Source: Bagarius yarrelli
Taxonomy: Eukaryota; Chordata; Actinopteri; Siluriformes; Sisoridae
Assembly: GCA_005784505.1 (NCBI GenBank)
Contig: VCAZ01000041.1
Coordinates: forward strand, 763,501 to 827,500
Direction of reading: 5' to 3'
Length of the DNA stretch: 64,000 nucleotides
In this document: positions 49,477 through 61,237 of the stretch, piece by piece
Layout of the letters: each line of letters opens with the position of its first letter
Position numbering within the stretch: the first letter of the stretch is position 1
Program-made: the position numbers and the translations under genes
The notes under the pieces: generated by a model
The model's database searches: none
The model's input: the letters and a program-made list of their open reading frames with translations, nothing else
Told to the model about the DNA's origin: nothing

Positions 49477-52400
49477 GTTAAGTCCTTTCCTGCATTAGTC
49501 TTGGCAGTCATAATAAATAATACAAATTCAATAAAGATCTGAACAAGTCTACATACCTAGACCAAATATGAGACATTCTTTGATTCTTATCCAATCACAG
49601 GGATCACAAAATCATCAGCCTGACGTCTCTGGATTATTTTATCTTCCAGTTTTAAATGTATCCCCGCCCTGCTTGTTGCGATGTCTCATAGGGAGGAAAA
49701 AAATATGCTAAGAGGTTAACTTGAAAATTGATTTTCCCCAGATTCACACTATTTATCAGGAAAAACAAGTTGAACACTGGGATGCACTCAGTTTCATCGT
49801 ACAATTCTCAAAAATGGAAATCTGAACCTCTCATTTTTAATATATTTCACTCAATAACAAAAAAACATGTTTGAGAAGTACAATGTTGGTTTAATACATA
49901 ATTTTAGTTCATGTACAATAATGGTGACATGTTTAAATAGAAATACAGTATATATAACTATCTACTAGACTGTTCTTATGGTACTATATTTAGCTACTTT
50001 AATATTATGTAGCTACTGTAGCTACTATACTCCTACTACGAGATATAATTCTCAGAAACGAAGATCTGAATATATTTAACTTAATAACAAAAACATGTTT
50101 GAGATGCACAATGTTAATCGTTTAATACTTAATTTTAGTTAAGTACAGTTCAGTGACGTTTGAATGGAAATATATCTATTTATCTACTTTACTGTTCTCC
50201 CAGTACTATTTATCTACTATATCTATATTTTGCAGCTACTAACCCTACTATCCTTATACTACGAGATACTAAACTAGGATATGATATGTGATGCTGTATC
50301 TCAGCTTTGGAGTGTAATGGACTAAAACTAAGTGCAGGTCTATGTTAGTTTTGAGAGCCCTAATCTACACGACCAATTTGGTAAATATTTGAGAATGTTC
50401 GATTTTTCCTGAAAATATGGTAAGAGGTTAGTCTTTGTGTTTTTAGGTAAAAAATGAACATTTTCAGATTTTTCCCAGATTCACATTATTCATAAGGAAA
50501 AACTAGTTGAACACTGGGATGCAATTAGTTTCATCATATAACTCTCGGAAACGAAGATCTAAGCCTCTTTATTTCTAATATATTTCACTTAATAACAAAA
50601 ACATGTTTGAGATGCAGTGTTAAACATTTAATACGTAATTTCAGTTCACATACAAGTACAGTGATGTTTGAATGGAAATACATCTATTTATCTACTATAC
50701 TGTTCTCCCGGTACTAGATTCAGATACTATATCTATATTATGTAGCTACTGTAGCTACTATACTCCTACTACGAGATACTAAACTAGGATATAATATGTG
50801 ATGCTGTATCTCAGCTTTGGAGTGTAATGGAACAGAACTAATTGCACATCTATGTTAGTTTTGAGAGCCCTAATCTACATGACCAATTTGGTGAAGATCT
50901 GAGAATGTCTGATTTTTCCTAAAATATGGTAAGAGGTTAGTCTTTGTGTTTTTAGGCAAAAAATGTACATTTTCAGATTTTTCCCAGATTCACATTATTG
51001 ATAGGAAAAAAATAGTTAAACACTGGGATGCACTTAGTTTCATTATATAATTGTAGTTTTGTTAGAACGGAAATATATCTATTTATCTACTATACTGTAC
51101 TTACAGTACTGTATTCAGGTAATGTTTCTATATTATGTAGATACTTTAACTATACTTAAACTACGAGATACAAAACTAGGATATGATATGTGATGCTGTA
51201 TCTCAGTGTAATAGGACAAAACTAAGTGCACGTCTATGTTAGTTTTAGGAGTCCTAATCTTTTTTGTATATTATAAGGGGTGAGCCTTTGTGTTTTTTAA
51301 TCTAAAATTTAACTTTCTTAGATTTTGACAAAATTCACACCATTTGTGAAGATAATTAAAATACACACTGGAGTGCACTCAGTATTATAATATCACACTG
51401 AAACACTAATATATAATAACTTTACGATAAATAAAATGTAATGATTTTTAATCAAGTGCAGTAATATGTTGGAATTTAATGTAATATAATTTTATCCAGT
51501 ATTATGTACTATTTCATACTGTAGTATTTGCATCTGCTATACTATGACATGCTGTGATATTATGTTATACTATATCTCAGCTTTGGAGTGTATTAAAATA
51601 AAAGTAAGTGTATGTTTGTATTAGTTTTGATCTTTTTAACCTACGCAGCAAATTTGGTGAATATCTGAGATTTTTTTTTTTTTTTACCCTAAAACACAAA
51701 ATGTTTTTTAAGGCAAAAATTGTTTTCAATGTTTGCCAAATCCACAATATTCGTCTGGCTGATTGAACACTGGAGTGCAGCCTGTTTTATCATATCACAC
51801 TCAAACGCTTTACTATACTCTGAATACTATTTTGTGCTGTAGTACACCGCATATATATTACACGGTATTATATGATATTATGTAGTATTTGTGTTAGCCT
51901 GAATATTCAGTCACCTGTGTGTTGTTGTTAACATGTTATGTCTGCAGTGTGTGGGATTTGTCTGATGTGTGCAGTGTTCCATTTCTTTAATATATTCATG
52001 TTCTCTGGAATTCTTCACAGAAAGTTCATATCGACTCCACCGATGGTAAGAAGATCGACTTGCAGGATACTGAGGCTCACCCGGGAATTTTTTCCGAGGC
52101 CTTCCGTCGACGGAGTGTGTCTGATACCTTGACTTTTCTCAACCAGCGAAGTAAGAACGAGATCATATTTCCCAAAACGTTCTTAATAATCTTTCAATAC
52201 AATCCATTAATTAAAGCAAAAATAAATAATTTCACTTCTTTACTGCACAAAACATATTTCTAAATCATATCTTTATTCACATATAATTAAACTTTTCACG
52301 TCTGATGGATTTATAAGGTTGTGTTATGTCTTTTTGAGGTAAATCAAAAGCCCTTCGAGCTGAACACTTCCCATCTACAGGCGTTCTACTGGAAGAGCCT

Positions 52401-54666
52401 GAAATCTCACATCAGGTAAAAAAGAGAGCAATAATTAATTCGTGTAAAGAAAAAAATACCCCCTAGTTTAAAAACTGGTTTGGTGTGTGTTGCGATAGTG
52501 CTGTATCACCGACACCAACATGTTGCAACGTGAGCGCATTTACTGCGACATACTAAAACTATTCGTCTGACAACAGTGTTGTGTGTATGTGACTTTCAGC
52601 TAGAAAGAACTTTTGTTTAGTTTTGGAAACAATTTTAAGAATAAATGGAAATCTGGAAATTTGATATTTCTTTAAAAGTAAATTAGGAAATGTTTAATAT
52701 GTAAACACAAATCAGAACACAAATCTGAACACAAATCTGAACACAAATCTGAACACAAATCTGCTTGGCATGAAGATGTGTCATAAAATATGTTTAATAA
52801 TCGTATGTTTGGGCTATAGGAATTTTTTATAACAGGAAATAGAAGCTGGATTGATCTATATTCAAAATCTAAAAAATGTAGATTTTGTTTATAAAGATTA
52901 TAAAATTGTGATTTTTTGGGGATTTGATCCAACACTAATTGTACATTAAAGGCTTCTCACAAAATCCTAAAATTATAATAAAGTTTTAGATTATTTTTCA
53001 TTTTTTTTTCATAAAAAACTTTAGGGCAGCACGGTGGCTTAGTGGTTAGCATTGTTGCCCTCACAGAAAGTAGGTTTCATACCCAGGCAGGGGTCGTTCT
53101 GTGTGGAGTTTGCATGTTCTCCCTGTGTTTGTGTGGGTTTACTCCGGTTTCTCCGGTTTCCTCCCACAGTTGATTGGTGATTGTAAATTGCCCATAGGAG
53201 TCAGCGTGAGTGTGTGTGTGTGGCCCTTTGATGGGCTGGTGACCTGTCCGGGGTGTACCTCTCCTGCCTTTCATCCTTTCAGAGAGGGCTGGGATAGACT
53301 CCAGCAGATCCCTGTGACACCGAATTAGGGAATGAGTGGGTATAAAAGTTGAATAAATGAACGAACGAATGAATGAATGAATGAATGAATGAATAAATAA
53401 ATGAAAGAAAATGTTACCAGATTATATATAATTTCTCACAAATATATTTTTAAATATAATTTAATTTTAATTTTTAGTGATTGTCTTTGATATGAAACTT
53501 ACTACTGTAAAGTATTACATATACAGTACGTTCGAAACTTACAGTTACGCAATTCGTCTAAACCACTCTTGGCTTTCTGCCCTGCAGGATTACTGTGTCA
53601 CTCAGTCGAATGTGTTATGTTGCCTTGTAAGTCAAAACAATTGTTTTATAAACACTGTTTACGTGTTTGCTCATCCAGCCGGTTAAAACGGAGCAGCGGA
53701 AAACGGGTAGCGGCCTGAAACATAAGATTAGCTCACTCAAATGGAATGACAAGCCAAAGGAAATCAAGAGCGGCAGCAGGTGAGATTTTGGCACACCCAA
53801 AGATATCCGTTGACGTGCTTTAGAGGACCTCGTCTGGCCTGACTTTGTGTTAAAAAAGCTGTTTATACAGTTAAAGAATGTGTCTTAGGTCAAATTAATC
53901 TGCTTATTGCTTTTTATAATCTATCCTAAATACATTATCCAAATCTTTGGCTTTAAACTACATCTTACATAATCATCAGGTGCAAAAGCTGATTAGTTTT
54001 CCAAAATAGCATGTCCCAATGTGTTTTTTTCCCCCATTTTACCATATTTTGCTATTTTATCATTACAATTTTTATTCATTTATAAATATTATATGTTAAA
54101 ATGTAATGTAATACGCTTGTATTTGCTATACTATGACATGCTGTGATATTTTGCTATTTTATCGTTACAAATTTTATTCATTTACAAATACATTCTTTAT
54201 AACAAAGAAACCAACTACTTACGTTTATAGCAACCCATCACATGCCAAAACCTTTATTTCTCTTTTCTAAAGTTCAGAAGTATAAAAAAAACCTCAACTT
54301 TGTATATTACCAAGCAACAAGATGTGTAACATCTTCGGTTCTTGAAACCAAACTGACTGCCTTCTTATTTCTTTAATGACAAAACAATTTGATCAATAAT
54401 AACAGGTTTATTAGTAATGCAAGTTATTTGTTAGTACTGTGTTAGAACCGTCGCTTTAATGGAATATTTTATCGAGTACTATCGAAAACTTAGTGTGTTG
54501 TATTGGCATTAAATGTGTTATGAAATGTATAAAATATAAATATTTGTTATATTGAATTTTTCCAATTTCATCTTTTTGTTGGGTTTTTTTTTTCTGAAGC
54601 TCACAGAATGAAAAAAAGAGAATATTTAGACTGTTCAAGAACAGAAGAAAAACCACGCGGTTCTGA
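42781..54666 (+). CDS. C8orf58-like protein of unknown function, seven coding exons
   Basis: I do not know a function for this family. Exons: 42781-43422, 47170-47343, 52021-52150, 52339-52415, 53588-53626, 53679-53779, 54600-54666; phases join without a stop to 409 aa (human C8orf58 is about 365 aa). Resemblance to the human protein: FLRLTGAAL...EDSGVELP near residue 50-65 (human has FLKLASRDSGVEM), and GFLYLEQMCRMLEEIARLQ in exon 2 (human has LRYLEHLCLVLEQMARLQ), which looks like a short coiled coil. The rest is Ser-rich and probably disordered; the C-terminus is strongly basic (KKRIFRLFKNRRK). The first ATG at 42781 is in frame but has a poor context, and an upstream ATG at 42579 opens a separate 33-codon frame. 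The 39-nt exon at 53588 and exon 6 are supported only by phase and splice sites. Intron 2 spans 4.7 kb and is full of repeats. Confidence 0.72.
44205..44400 (+). mobile_element. mermaid-like SINE
   Basis: GTGTTTAAGGTGTTGGACTGC, GGGGTTCAATTTCTATCACC, GGGCTCCTGAGCAAAGCCG. In intron 1 of the C8orf58-like gene. Confidence 0.75.
47468..47964 (+). repeat. Long polypurine (GA-rich) tract
   Basis: About 500 bases of AGAG/GGGGAGAG with few pyrimidines, starting 125 bases after exon 2 of the C8orf58-like gene. It contains short tandem units around GAGAGAGAAAACGAGAGAGA. A second purine tract lies at 48034-48082. Confidence 0.95.
49391..49471. repeat. (TA)n microsatellite
   Basis: About 40 TA units in intron 2 of the C8orf58-like gene. 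Confidence 0.97.
49690..51830 (+). repeat. Degenerate tandem satellite with 0.4-0.5 kb period
   Basis: At least four to five diverged copies. The marker ACTGGGATGCACTCAGTTTC (with variants) is at 49777, 50513, 51017, 51365 and 51769. The marker TACGAGATACTAAACTAGG is at about 50259, 50768 and 51163, and the block GATGCTGTATCTCAGCTTTGG follows each. Spacing falls from about 510 to about 380 as units shorten. AT-rich and non-coding. Confidence 0.85.
52702..52763 (+). repeat. 12-bp tandem repeat GAACACAAATCT
   Basis: Five near-perfect copies in intron 4 of the C8orf58-like gene. Confidence 0.95.
53025..53345 (+). mobile_element. GCAGCACGGTGGCTTAG-type SINE, full length
   Basis: Begins GGGCAGCACGGTGGCTTAG, has a B-box-like GGTTTCATACCC, a body with GGAGTTTGCATGTTCTCCC and GGCTGGTGACCTGTCC, and ends GAATTAGGGAATGAGTGGG with a (GAAT)n tail (53366-53395). 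Best copy of this family in the window. In intron 4 of the C8orf58-like gene. Confidence 0.85.
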
Positions 54667-55610
54667 CCCTCAACTCAGACAAGGACATCAGAAAAAAACA
54701 GCAAAACTCATTAAAGGACCCACTGTGAACATCAACATACATATATTTATGTTGAGACAGGACTACCTTTCATTACGGGACTGCTTTACGACTAATACTC
54801 CTATCCGCTTAGCATTTTATGTCTGGATTGCTATTGATAGCTAAGCATAGTGGTTCTAGAAATATAAAAAAACCCCACAACAATGCAAGGTATAAATAAG
54901 AAACCATGAAGTGATTGAGACGTTGATTACAGAAATACGAATGACATTTCCAGCTAATCACGATCATAACATCACTATAATTCCATCCAAGATGTGAATG
55001 TGAACGAGTGGTAAAGACATCCAGAAGGTGATTCAGGATAGTATTAAGATTGCATCATGTTTTTGGGGTAAGGTTTAGAGCCTGGGTGGAGTCGAGGATG
55101 ACTTAGACTCGTATCACACATGTTTATAGCCTGTTTATTCCAGAATTACATTTATATATACGGAAATGATTAAGGCTTACGTAAGATCAACAGTATTTTA
55201 ATGGATATCAATAATGCATGACGGATCCATTAAGATAAACAAAGCACTTACCGTGTCTTACACATTTTCTGTAAGCTGTTACTAATGGAAATACTGGTTA
55301 AACTAACAAAAAAACCTCAGGTATGTCAAAGGAGCACCCTACAATTTCTCAGGAATATGATCCAGTATGTATTGTATTATATTTTTATTTTGTAATATCT
55401 TTCGTACTATGTTCTACTAAATTATTAAGAAAATAATTGTCTTCATGTTGTCTCCTAATTTGTGAACTGTATATAAAGATTGTATATACTCGTGTTTACA
55501 GAAGCCATTTCGTCTTTTGTGTATTATTTTTGTCACATGATGTACCTCGCGTTGCTAAAGTGTTACCGATTCCTGGGTTCAGACCAAGCAAACAGCTTTG
55601 ATTGGATTCG
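54667..55610. other. 3' flank between the C8orf58-like gene and rnf208
   Basis: Probably holds the 3' UTRs of both convergent genes. No further reading frame of interest. Confidence 0.4.
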
Positions 55611-55616
55611 TTTATT
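55611..55616 (-). promoter_or_regulatory. Possible polyadenylation signal of rnf208
   Basis: TTTATT on the + strand, 376 nt beyond the rnf208 stop. Other candidates exist nearby, so this is a weak choice. Confidence 0.3.
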
Positions 55617-55991
55617 TGCTTTATTTTATTTTTTTCCCAGAAGGAAAGGGGAGACGAGGTCTCCTTGGCATTCCCATGTGAATAGATGTCAATGACAAAC
55701 ACATCCAAACAAGATCAACAGGAAGTTGAAGGGTAAAGGGATCGATCAGTTCGTACATAAAATACATTTACTCTGATATAACATTTCTCTTGGCTCCTTG
55801 CACAAGTGTCTCTTTCACTTCTTGAAATAAAAAGTCCAGACAGCAACCGTCTGCGTTAAATAGATCTCTAGATAATATTTGCATTGGCAGGGAAGGAAGA
55901 GGGAGCTTTCGGAACAGTGGGGTCACTGGTTTTGTGGTTTGGTAGATTTGGCTCAAACAGTGCCACCTGGTGGACTGGTTTATATCTATGT

Positions 55992-56780
55992 CTACATGAT
56001 GCCACAGGTGGAGAGCGGGTTAGCGATGTGGCACGTGCAAGCCGATTGGCAGTACTGGCGCACCGTTTGGTAGCAGCTGCGGTCAGCATCTCCTCCCCAT
56101 TGTACGGCCCCTCCGGGCTCAGACGGCAGGCGGCTCAGGATGCTGGTGTTAATGGCAAGTGCTGCCAAACCATAGTCGGTGAAGAGAACGGTCTCGCGGC
56201 GGCATGTGGGGCATGAGATGAACTTGTACTTAGGGCAGGACTCATACAGGATCTGCAGGCACTCTTCACACACCGAGTGCAGGCAAGACAGGATTCTCGG
56301 ACGCTTTCCTGCAAAGTTGTACATGTGACCGCAAGTCGGGCAATCCAGTGGCTCGCATGGCATCACCGGGCCCGAAGACGTTGATGATGACGAGGAGGAT
56401 GAAGTGGACGAAGAACGCAGGACATATTGGTTCACGATTACATCATCCATCTTGTAGTGAAATTGGTGATAGCATATCTCGCTGTTGCTAGCTTTGCGTT
56501 GAGCTAAATAGCTAGCTTCACGCCGGAGGACTGGTGCTGGAGGTGATGCCAGAGGACGAGGATTGACCATAGTGTTACCATTTATCTCCAAGGACAAATC
56601 ACTGCAGGCCTGGTTGACAATGACCTCACCTTCACCTCCTCCATCCCAGGCAACACGGGGAGGAGGTGCGTAACGGGGCTGAGTCATAGGAACAGGACAC
56701 TCCCGTGCAAATTTCTCCGACGGAATGATCTTGACGGTATCCATTGGGATTGTCACAGGTTGGCGCCTCAGACAGGACAT
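55992..56780 (-). CDS. rnf208: RING finger protein 208 (E3 ubiquitin ligase)
   Basis: A RING-type ubiquitin ligase, intronless in the coding part, 262 aa (human about 261). The start is the Met of MSCLRRQPV, which aligns with human MSCLKG; an in-frame Met 35 codons upstream (56885) would extend it but that part has no known counterpart. Conserved pieces: EVIVNQACS (about 52-60) and VIVNQYV (about 114-120), a poly-Ser run (about 123-136), then the RING C147-x2-C150, C166-x-H168, C171-x2-C174, C190-x2-C193. This is followed by RRETVLFTDYGLAALAINTS and a Cys-rich tail ending CGIM. The C-terminal 115 residues are almost identical to mammals. The 3' flank has AATAAA on this strand at 55616-55611. 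The gene converges with the C8orf58-like gene, about 1.3 kb between the stop codons. Confidence 0.96.
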   Translation of the reverse strand: MSCLRRQPVTIPMDTVKIIPSEKFARECPVPMTQPRYAPPPRVAWDGGGEGEVIVNQACSDLSLEINGNTMVNPRPLASPPAPVLRREASYLAQRKASNSEICYHQFHYKMDDVIVNQYVLRSSSTSSSSSSSTSSGPVMPCEPLDCPTCGHMYNFAGKRPRILSCLHSVCEECLQILYESCPKYKFISCPTCRRETVLFTDYGLAALAINTSILSRLPSEPGGAVQWGGDADRSCYQTVRQYCQSACTCHIANPLSTCGIM

Positions 56781-57629
56781 TCGCTTAGGAAGGTGTTGGA
56801 TGATCACTGCAGCTGTGTGTCTGTGTGTTTGGTCTTCAACACAACCCTGTAAATGGTGTCTTCTGTATAATCCAAGAAATGACACTCAGCCATTGCAGGG
56901 AACATGAGGACGCATACTTTTGTCCATTGTTCTTCCTTTGGCCACCGCTTTTGTTTTAATGAACTGTAGATCTCTGAACTTTTATTACAGCTTCAGCATG
57001 AGGTTAATATGGTATGTTTCAGTGTCCAGTCCTGTAACTTGGTGACTTATACCCTGTTTATTAAAACTTTGACCTACTAACAAAAGGTATACAATGAAAT
57101 CAATCAAGTTCAACAGAGTACATAATATTTGACCACAGTAGTACAATTAAATATGGCACAATATGAATATTTATAGCTATATATACATTCAAATACCTTA
57201 TAAGCACCTACACAGAAAGTCCTTTAGTAGTGTTTCCCAAAGTCTGTGCAACAGTAAGTGGACAGTGTGTTTTTTGCCAATGGCACAAGCAATCCGACCC
57301 TCTCTCAGGTCTGAAATAATGGTCCTTCCACTTAAAGATCTTTTTTACAATGAGTAATTCTTGAGACAGCTGAAATACCTGGAAGGTTTCCCCCTTGTTA
57401 AATTCCTCAAGACTGTGTACGAGGGTGTGGGTCCACTTTTGACCAGTACAGGAATGTACCAGGAATCCAGCCAGATCTTGTCTACACCTTGGGTTGTTAA
57501 TTCTTTATCTGTGACAAAAACACAACAGTGATGGTTATGCGGTCGGTTGACATGACTTGTGGGTCAAACAGCACAACACGCACGTTATTTTTTTTATCAC
57601 TCCATAAAGACTGAGCCTCCACCTTAAAT

Positions 57630-57635
<6 letters not shown>
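56781..57635. other. 5' flank of rnf208
   Basis: On the - strand this contains the in-frame upstream Met (56885) and, in another frame, an upstream ORF from 56894 of about 30 codons. The promoter could not be placed. Confidence 0.35.

Positions 57636-57708
<73 letters not shown>
57636..57708. repeat. (TA)n microsatellite
   Basis: About 36 TA units. Confidence 0.97.
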
Positions 57709-57712
<4 letters not shown>

Positions 57713-57724
57713 TACACTAAAAAT

Positions 57725-58110
57725 AAAGCATGCGAGGCTGGTAGTATGTCCAAATTTATAGTATTTTAAAAATATATGTGTAAAGTTCCTGGATGTCTAC
57801 TACATCTGACGTACACATATGATAAACACTTTATAATCTAATGAGCCTGCGGAAAAGACAAATCATCATATCCAAAATGGCGGAAATCAAAGTGTCAAAG
57901 AGCTTTTCAAGTGTAAAAGTACTTTAGGAAAAAACACCGTCCCTTGTGGTTAAATACCACTTGTTTAACATCCTCCAATGAAACGACTGACTTGTTGAAA
58001 GTTAAAATTTTAGGCTATCTTGACGACATACATCATGTTACCATTCCAACATGGCGGATGTAGTACAGACAAATTTCATTCATACTACATTTAATCATAC
58101 TATATGAAAC
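57725..58110. mobile_element. MITE-like element with catactac-type ends (copy 3)
   Basis: Starts GGTAGTATGTCCAAATTTATAG and ends TACTACATTTAATCATACTA; the text CAAAATGGCGGAAATC and CAACATGGCGGATGTAGTAC lie inside in the same sense. Non-coding. Confidence 0.5.
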
Positions 58111-58724
58111 ACATTTTTAACAAACAGGAAGTAGATACTAGATTAAATGTAATACCAATTTAAGTGGTATGTGATTTCGGTGTGACTTGTCACCATAACG
58201 CGGGTATTCCAGGAATTAAAACAGTAATTAGCATTAGAGTTTGTACCAGCATGCTAACGTCTGATCTTTTGAGATACTCTGTCCCTGTTTACAGTGTTAA
58301 ATCGGTAGTCAGAGGCACAAAGCTCAGCTTTAACAGCCTGAAATGAGAGCATGTGGTGTGTCTTGCCATCAGCAGTCCTGCAGTGAACACCAGACTGACC
58401 TTGCTGCAGGACAACCTGTCCCAACCTTACAGAATAAAAGCCTAACTAACAGACTTGCGGTAGAAAGCGAAGGAAGCAGGAAGACCGTCGAATAGACAAC
58501 CGATGTGTAGGTTTGAACTGAGTCACTGCTCGGGAACAAAGCAGGTTATTCTATGGTGTGACAAGCGAGATCTAGTCATCAGTGAAAAAGGCGGAGGACA
58601 TGTGTGTGTGTGTGTGTGCGTGTGTGTGCGTGCATGCGTGCGTTGTTTGTTTTTTTTTTGACAAGGACAGGAAGTGCCGAGAAGAAGTGACACATTTGCT
58701 GTGGGTGGATTAGAAGATAGGGAT

Positions 58725-58814
<90 letters not shown>
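58725..58814 (+). repeat. (GA)n microsatellite
   Basis: About 44 GA units, pure. Confidence 0.97.
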
Positions 58815-58816
<2 letters not shown>

Positions 58817-59099
58817 ATGGTAGAGGGAGCAGGAGAGAGAGATAGAATTTATAAACAGAGCTGCTATTTTGAGAACTTTAATATTTCAGTCGTTTTAGAG
58901 CCTCAACACCTCATGATGTCACAGTAAAAACTCTTTCTCCTATAAAATGTAATATTTAATCTTATGACCAAACACACACATGCCCCCCCCACACACACAC
59001 ATACCCACCTACCCACCCACTCACCTACCCAGCACACAAACACACACACAGTCGAACACATAATGTCGGTATTATAATTATTAGATCATGATCTTCATT

Positions 59100-59253
59100 A
59101 GTGAAAACTTTTCTTTGTTTTATTTATTTCAATTTTTTCTCATTTATTTTTATTTTTCACTTCATCTATCTTGCATTTACTCACACTCATCTACTCATTC
59201 ATCTATTTTCTTCCCTTCCTTTATTGATTTTTTCCCTTTTCTTTAATTTACTC

Positions 59254-59300
<47 letters not shown>

Positions 59301-59395
59301 TTTTTTCATTCTTTCTTTCTTTCTCTTGCATTTTTTTATTATTAGTTATTCATATCTTAATTCTTTCATTCTTTTCTTTCTTACTTTCTTATTTC
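59100..59395 (+). repeat. T-rich low complexity with (TTTC)n
   Basis: Pure TTTC at about 59256-59301, flanked by degraded T-rich DNA. Similar blocks at 60000-60720 (pure part about 60470-60516) and 61285-61740. Confidence 0.9.
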
Positions 59396-59590
59396 CATTA
59401 ACATTTATAGCGTTTAGCAGGTCTTCCTATCCAGAGTGAATTACAATTACTTTATTCCTTTTTTTTATTTATACAACTGAGCAATTTGGGGTTAAGGGCC
59501 TTGCTCAGGGGCCCAGCAGTGGACAGTGCTAGGAACCGAACCGACAATAATCCGGCCAACACCTGACACCACAGAGCTACCACCTCTCCC
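59395..59590 (-). mobile_element. mermaid-like SINE, reverse
   Basis: AGCGTTTAGCAGGTCTTCC, GGGCCTTGCTCAGGGGCCCAG, CACCACAGAGCTACCACCTC. Confidence 0.75.
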
Positions 59591-60470
59591 CTTACATTTC
59601 TTTATCTCCCTTCCTCAGATAAACATCTTCCTACTCAAACCTGTGATTTTAGCTACTGTTCTAAAAAATGTATTAACATCTGACCAATCAGGACGAAGCA
59701 TTCAGCAGCAATGGGATGTAATGAGACCTAACACACACTGCCCTCCATTTTCTAAGGCTTAAAGCCGAAAGCTGCCATCACTCACATGCAGAGAACTGTG
59801 AGGTAGCTCCAAACACACACACACACACACTCACACACACACACATGCTGGTATCTCTGTAGGCATGTGATCTGGTTGAGAAAATGGCTGCCGTGCGCAC
59901 AATCTGCTAAAAAAGGTCTCAGTTAATCAGAAGAAAAACAGAACACACACACATAAACACACCAATGGCTGTGTTGTTATCAGCGCAAGATAGAAGAGTG
60001 CTCTTCTTTTTTTTACTTTCACTTCTTCTCTTTTTTATTTCTTCCTAATTGTTTTATATATATTATATTTAACCTTCACTTTTCTTTTAATGTTTTCTTT
60101 ATTATTTATTTCATTCTTTCCCAACTTCCCCTTTGTCTTTCTTTTCTGAATGCTTTTTCTGATTCCTTATATTTTACATTTAACCTTCCATCCGTCCATT
60201 CATACGTCCATCTATCCATCCGCTATCAGTCCTTTCTGTCTGTCTGTCCCTTTTCTCACTTATTTTTGTTTAATGTGTCTGTATCATGCTTTTTCTTTTG
60301 TTTTCTTTCTTTGTATTTTTTTATATTTTCTTCTTTTAGTTTGTTAGCTGTTTTGTTTTTCTTCCTTCCATTCTTTATCCTTCCTTCTTTCTCTCTTTAT
60401 GCTTATATCCTTACTGTATTTTTCCCCCTTTTCTTTCTTTCTTACTTATATTTTACACCTGATTTCTATT

Positions 60471-60519
<49 letters not shown>

Positions 60520-60745
60520 TTTTCTTTTTTTCTTCTTTTCTTTCTTTCTTCTTTCTTTTTTCTATTTCTTTCCCTTCTTATTCATTTTTATTATAGCTTT
60601 TGTTCTGTTTTGGCTTTTTGACTCTTTTTGCCAGAGACTTTTTTTGCATCTGTTAATTTTTTTTTATTTATTGATTTCATTTATTCATTGTTTTTTTTCT
60701 GTGTTCAATATCCATCAGCTTTAAATGTATTCAGTATTCTCAGTA

Positions 60746-60781
<36 letters not shown>

Positions 60782-60788
60782 GCTGTGC

Positions 60789-60870
60789 AGTGATTGGGTG
60801 CTTATATAAGCAGCTGAGTACAGAAGCAGCAGTGATGTTAAAGCTTAAAGCCTCCTGCTGTTCCAGCTGC
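60789..60870. promoter_or_regulatory. Promoter-like block: inverted CCAAT box and TATA box
   Basis: TGATTGGGTG (ATTGG, an inverted CCAAT) lies a few bases from CTTATATAAG, a palindromic TATA box, followed by non-repetitive, less AT-rich DNA. It stands alone among microsatellites. No reading frame follows on the + strand; on the - strand the next gene is rnf208, 4 kb away. Confidence 0.3.
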
Positions 60871-60945
60871 TGACTGCTGCACTACGGCCAGAGGTGGAGC
60901 ACCGACACACACCAACAGAACAGCCTGCTAATGTCATAAACTGTG

Positions 60946-60947
60946 TT

Positions 60948-61027
<80 letters not shown>

Positions 61028-61036
61028 GTTTGTCTG
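60946..61036 (+). repeat. (TG)n microsatellite
   Basis: About 45 TG units with few interruptions; its inverse, (CA)n, follows at 61150-61235. Confidence 0.96.
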
Positions 61037-61146
61037 TGTTTCAGTCAGCACGACACGCACTGGTTGTTACAGGGTTTTAATGAGGAAATGAAGGGTGGGT
61101 GTGGTGCCTCACTGATACACAAAGTCCACCCTATATAGAAGCTTAA

Positions 61147-61149
<3 letters not shown>

Positions 61150-61235
<86 letters not shown>
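61150..61235 (+). repeat. (CA)n microsatellite
   Basis: About 42 CA units, pure. Confidence 0.97.
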
Positions 61236-61237
<2 letters not shown>

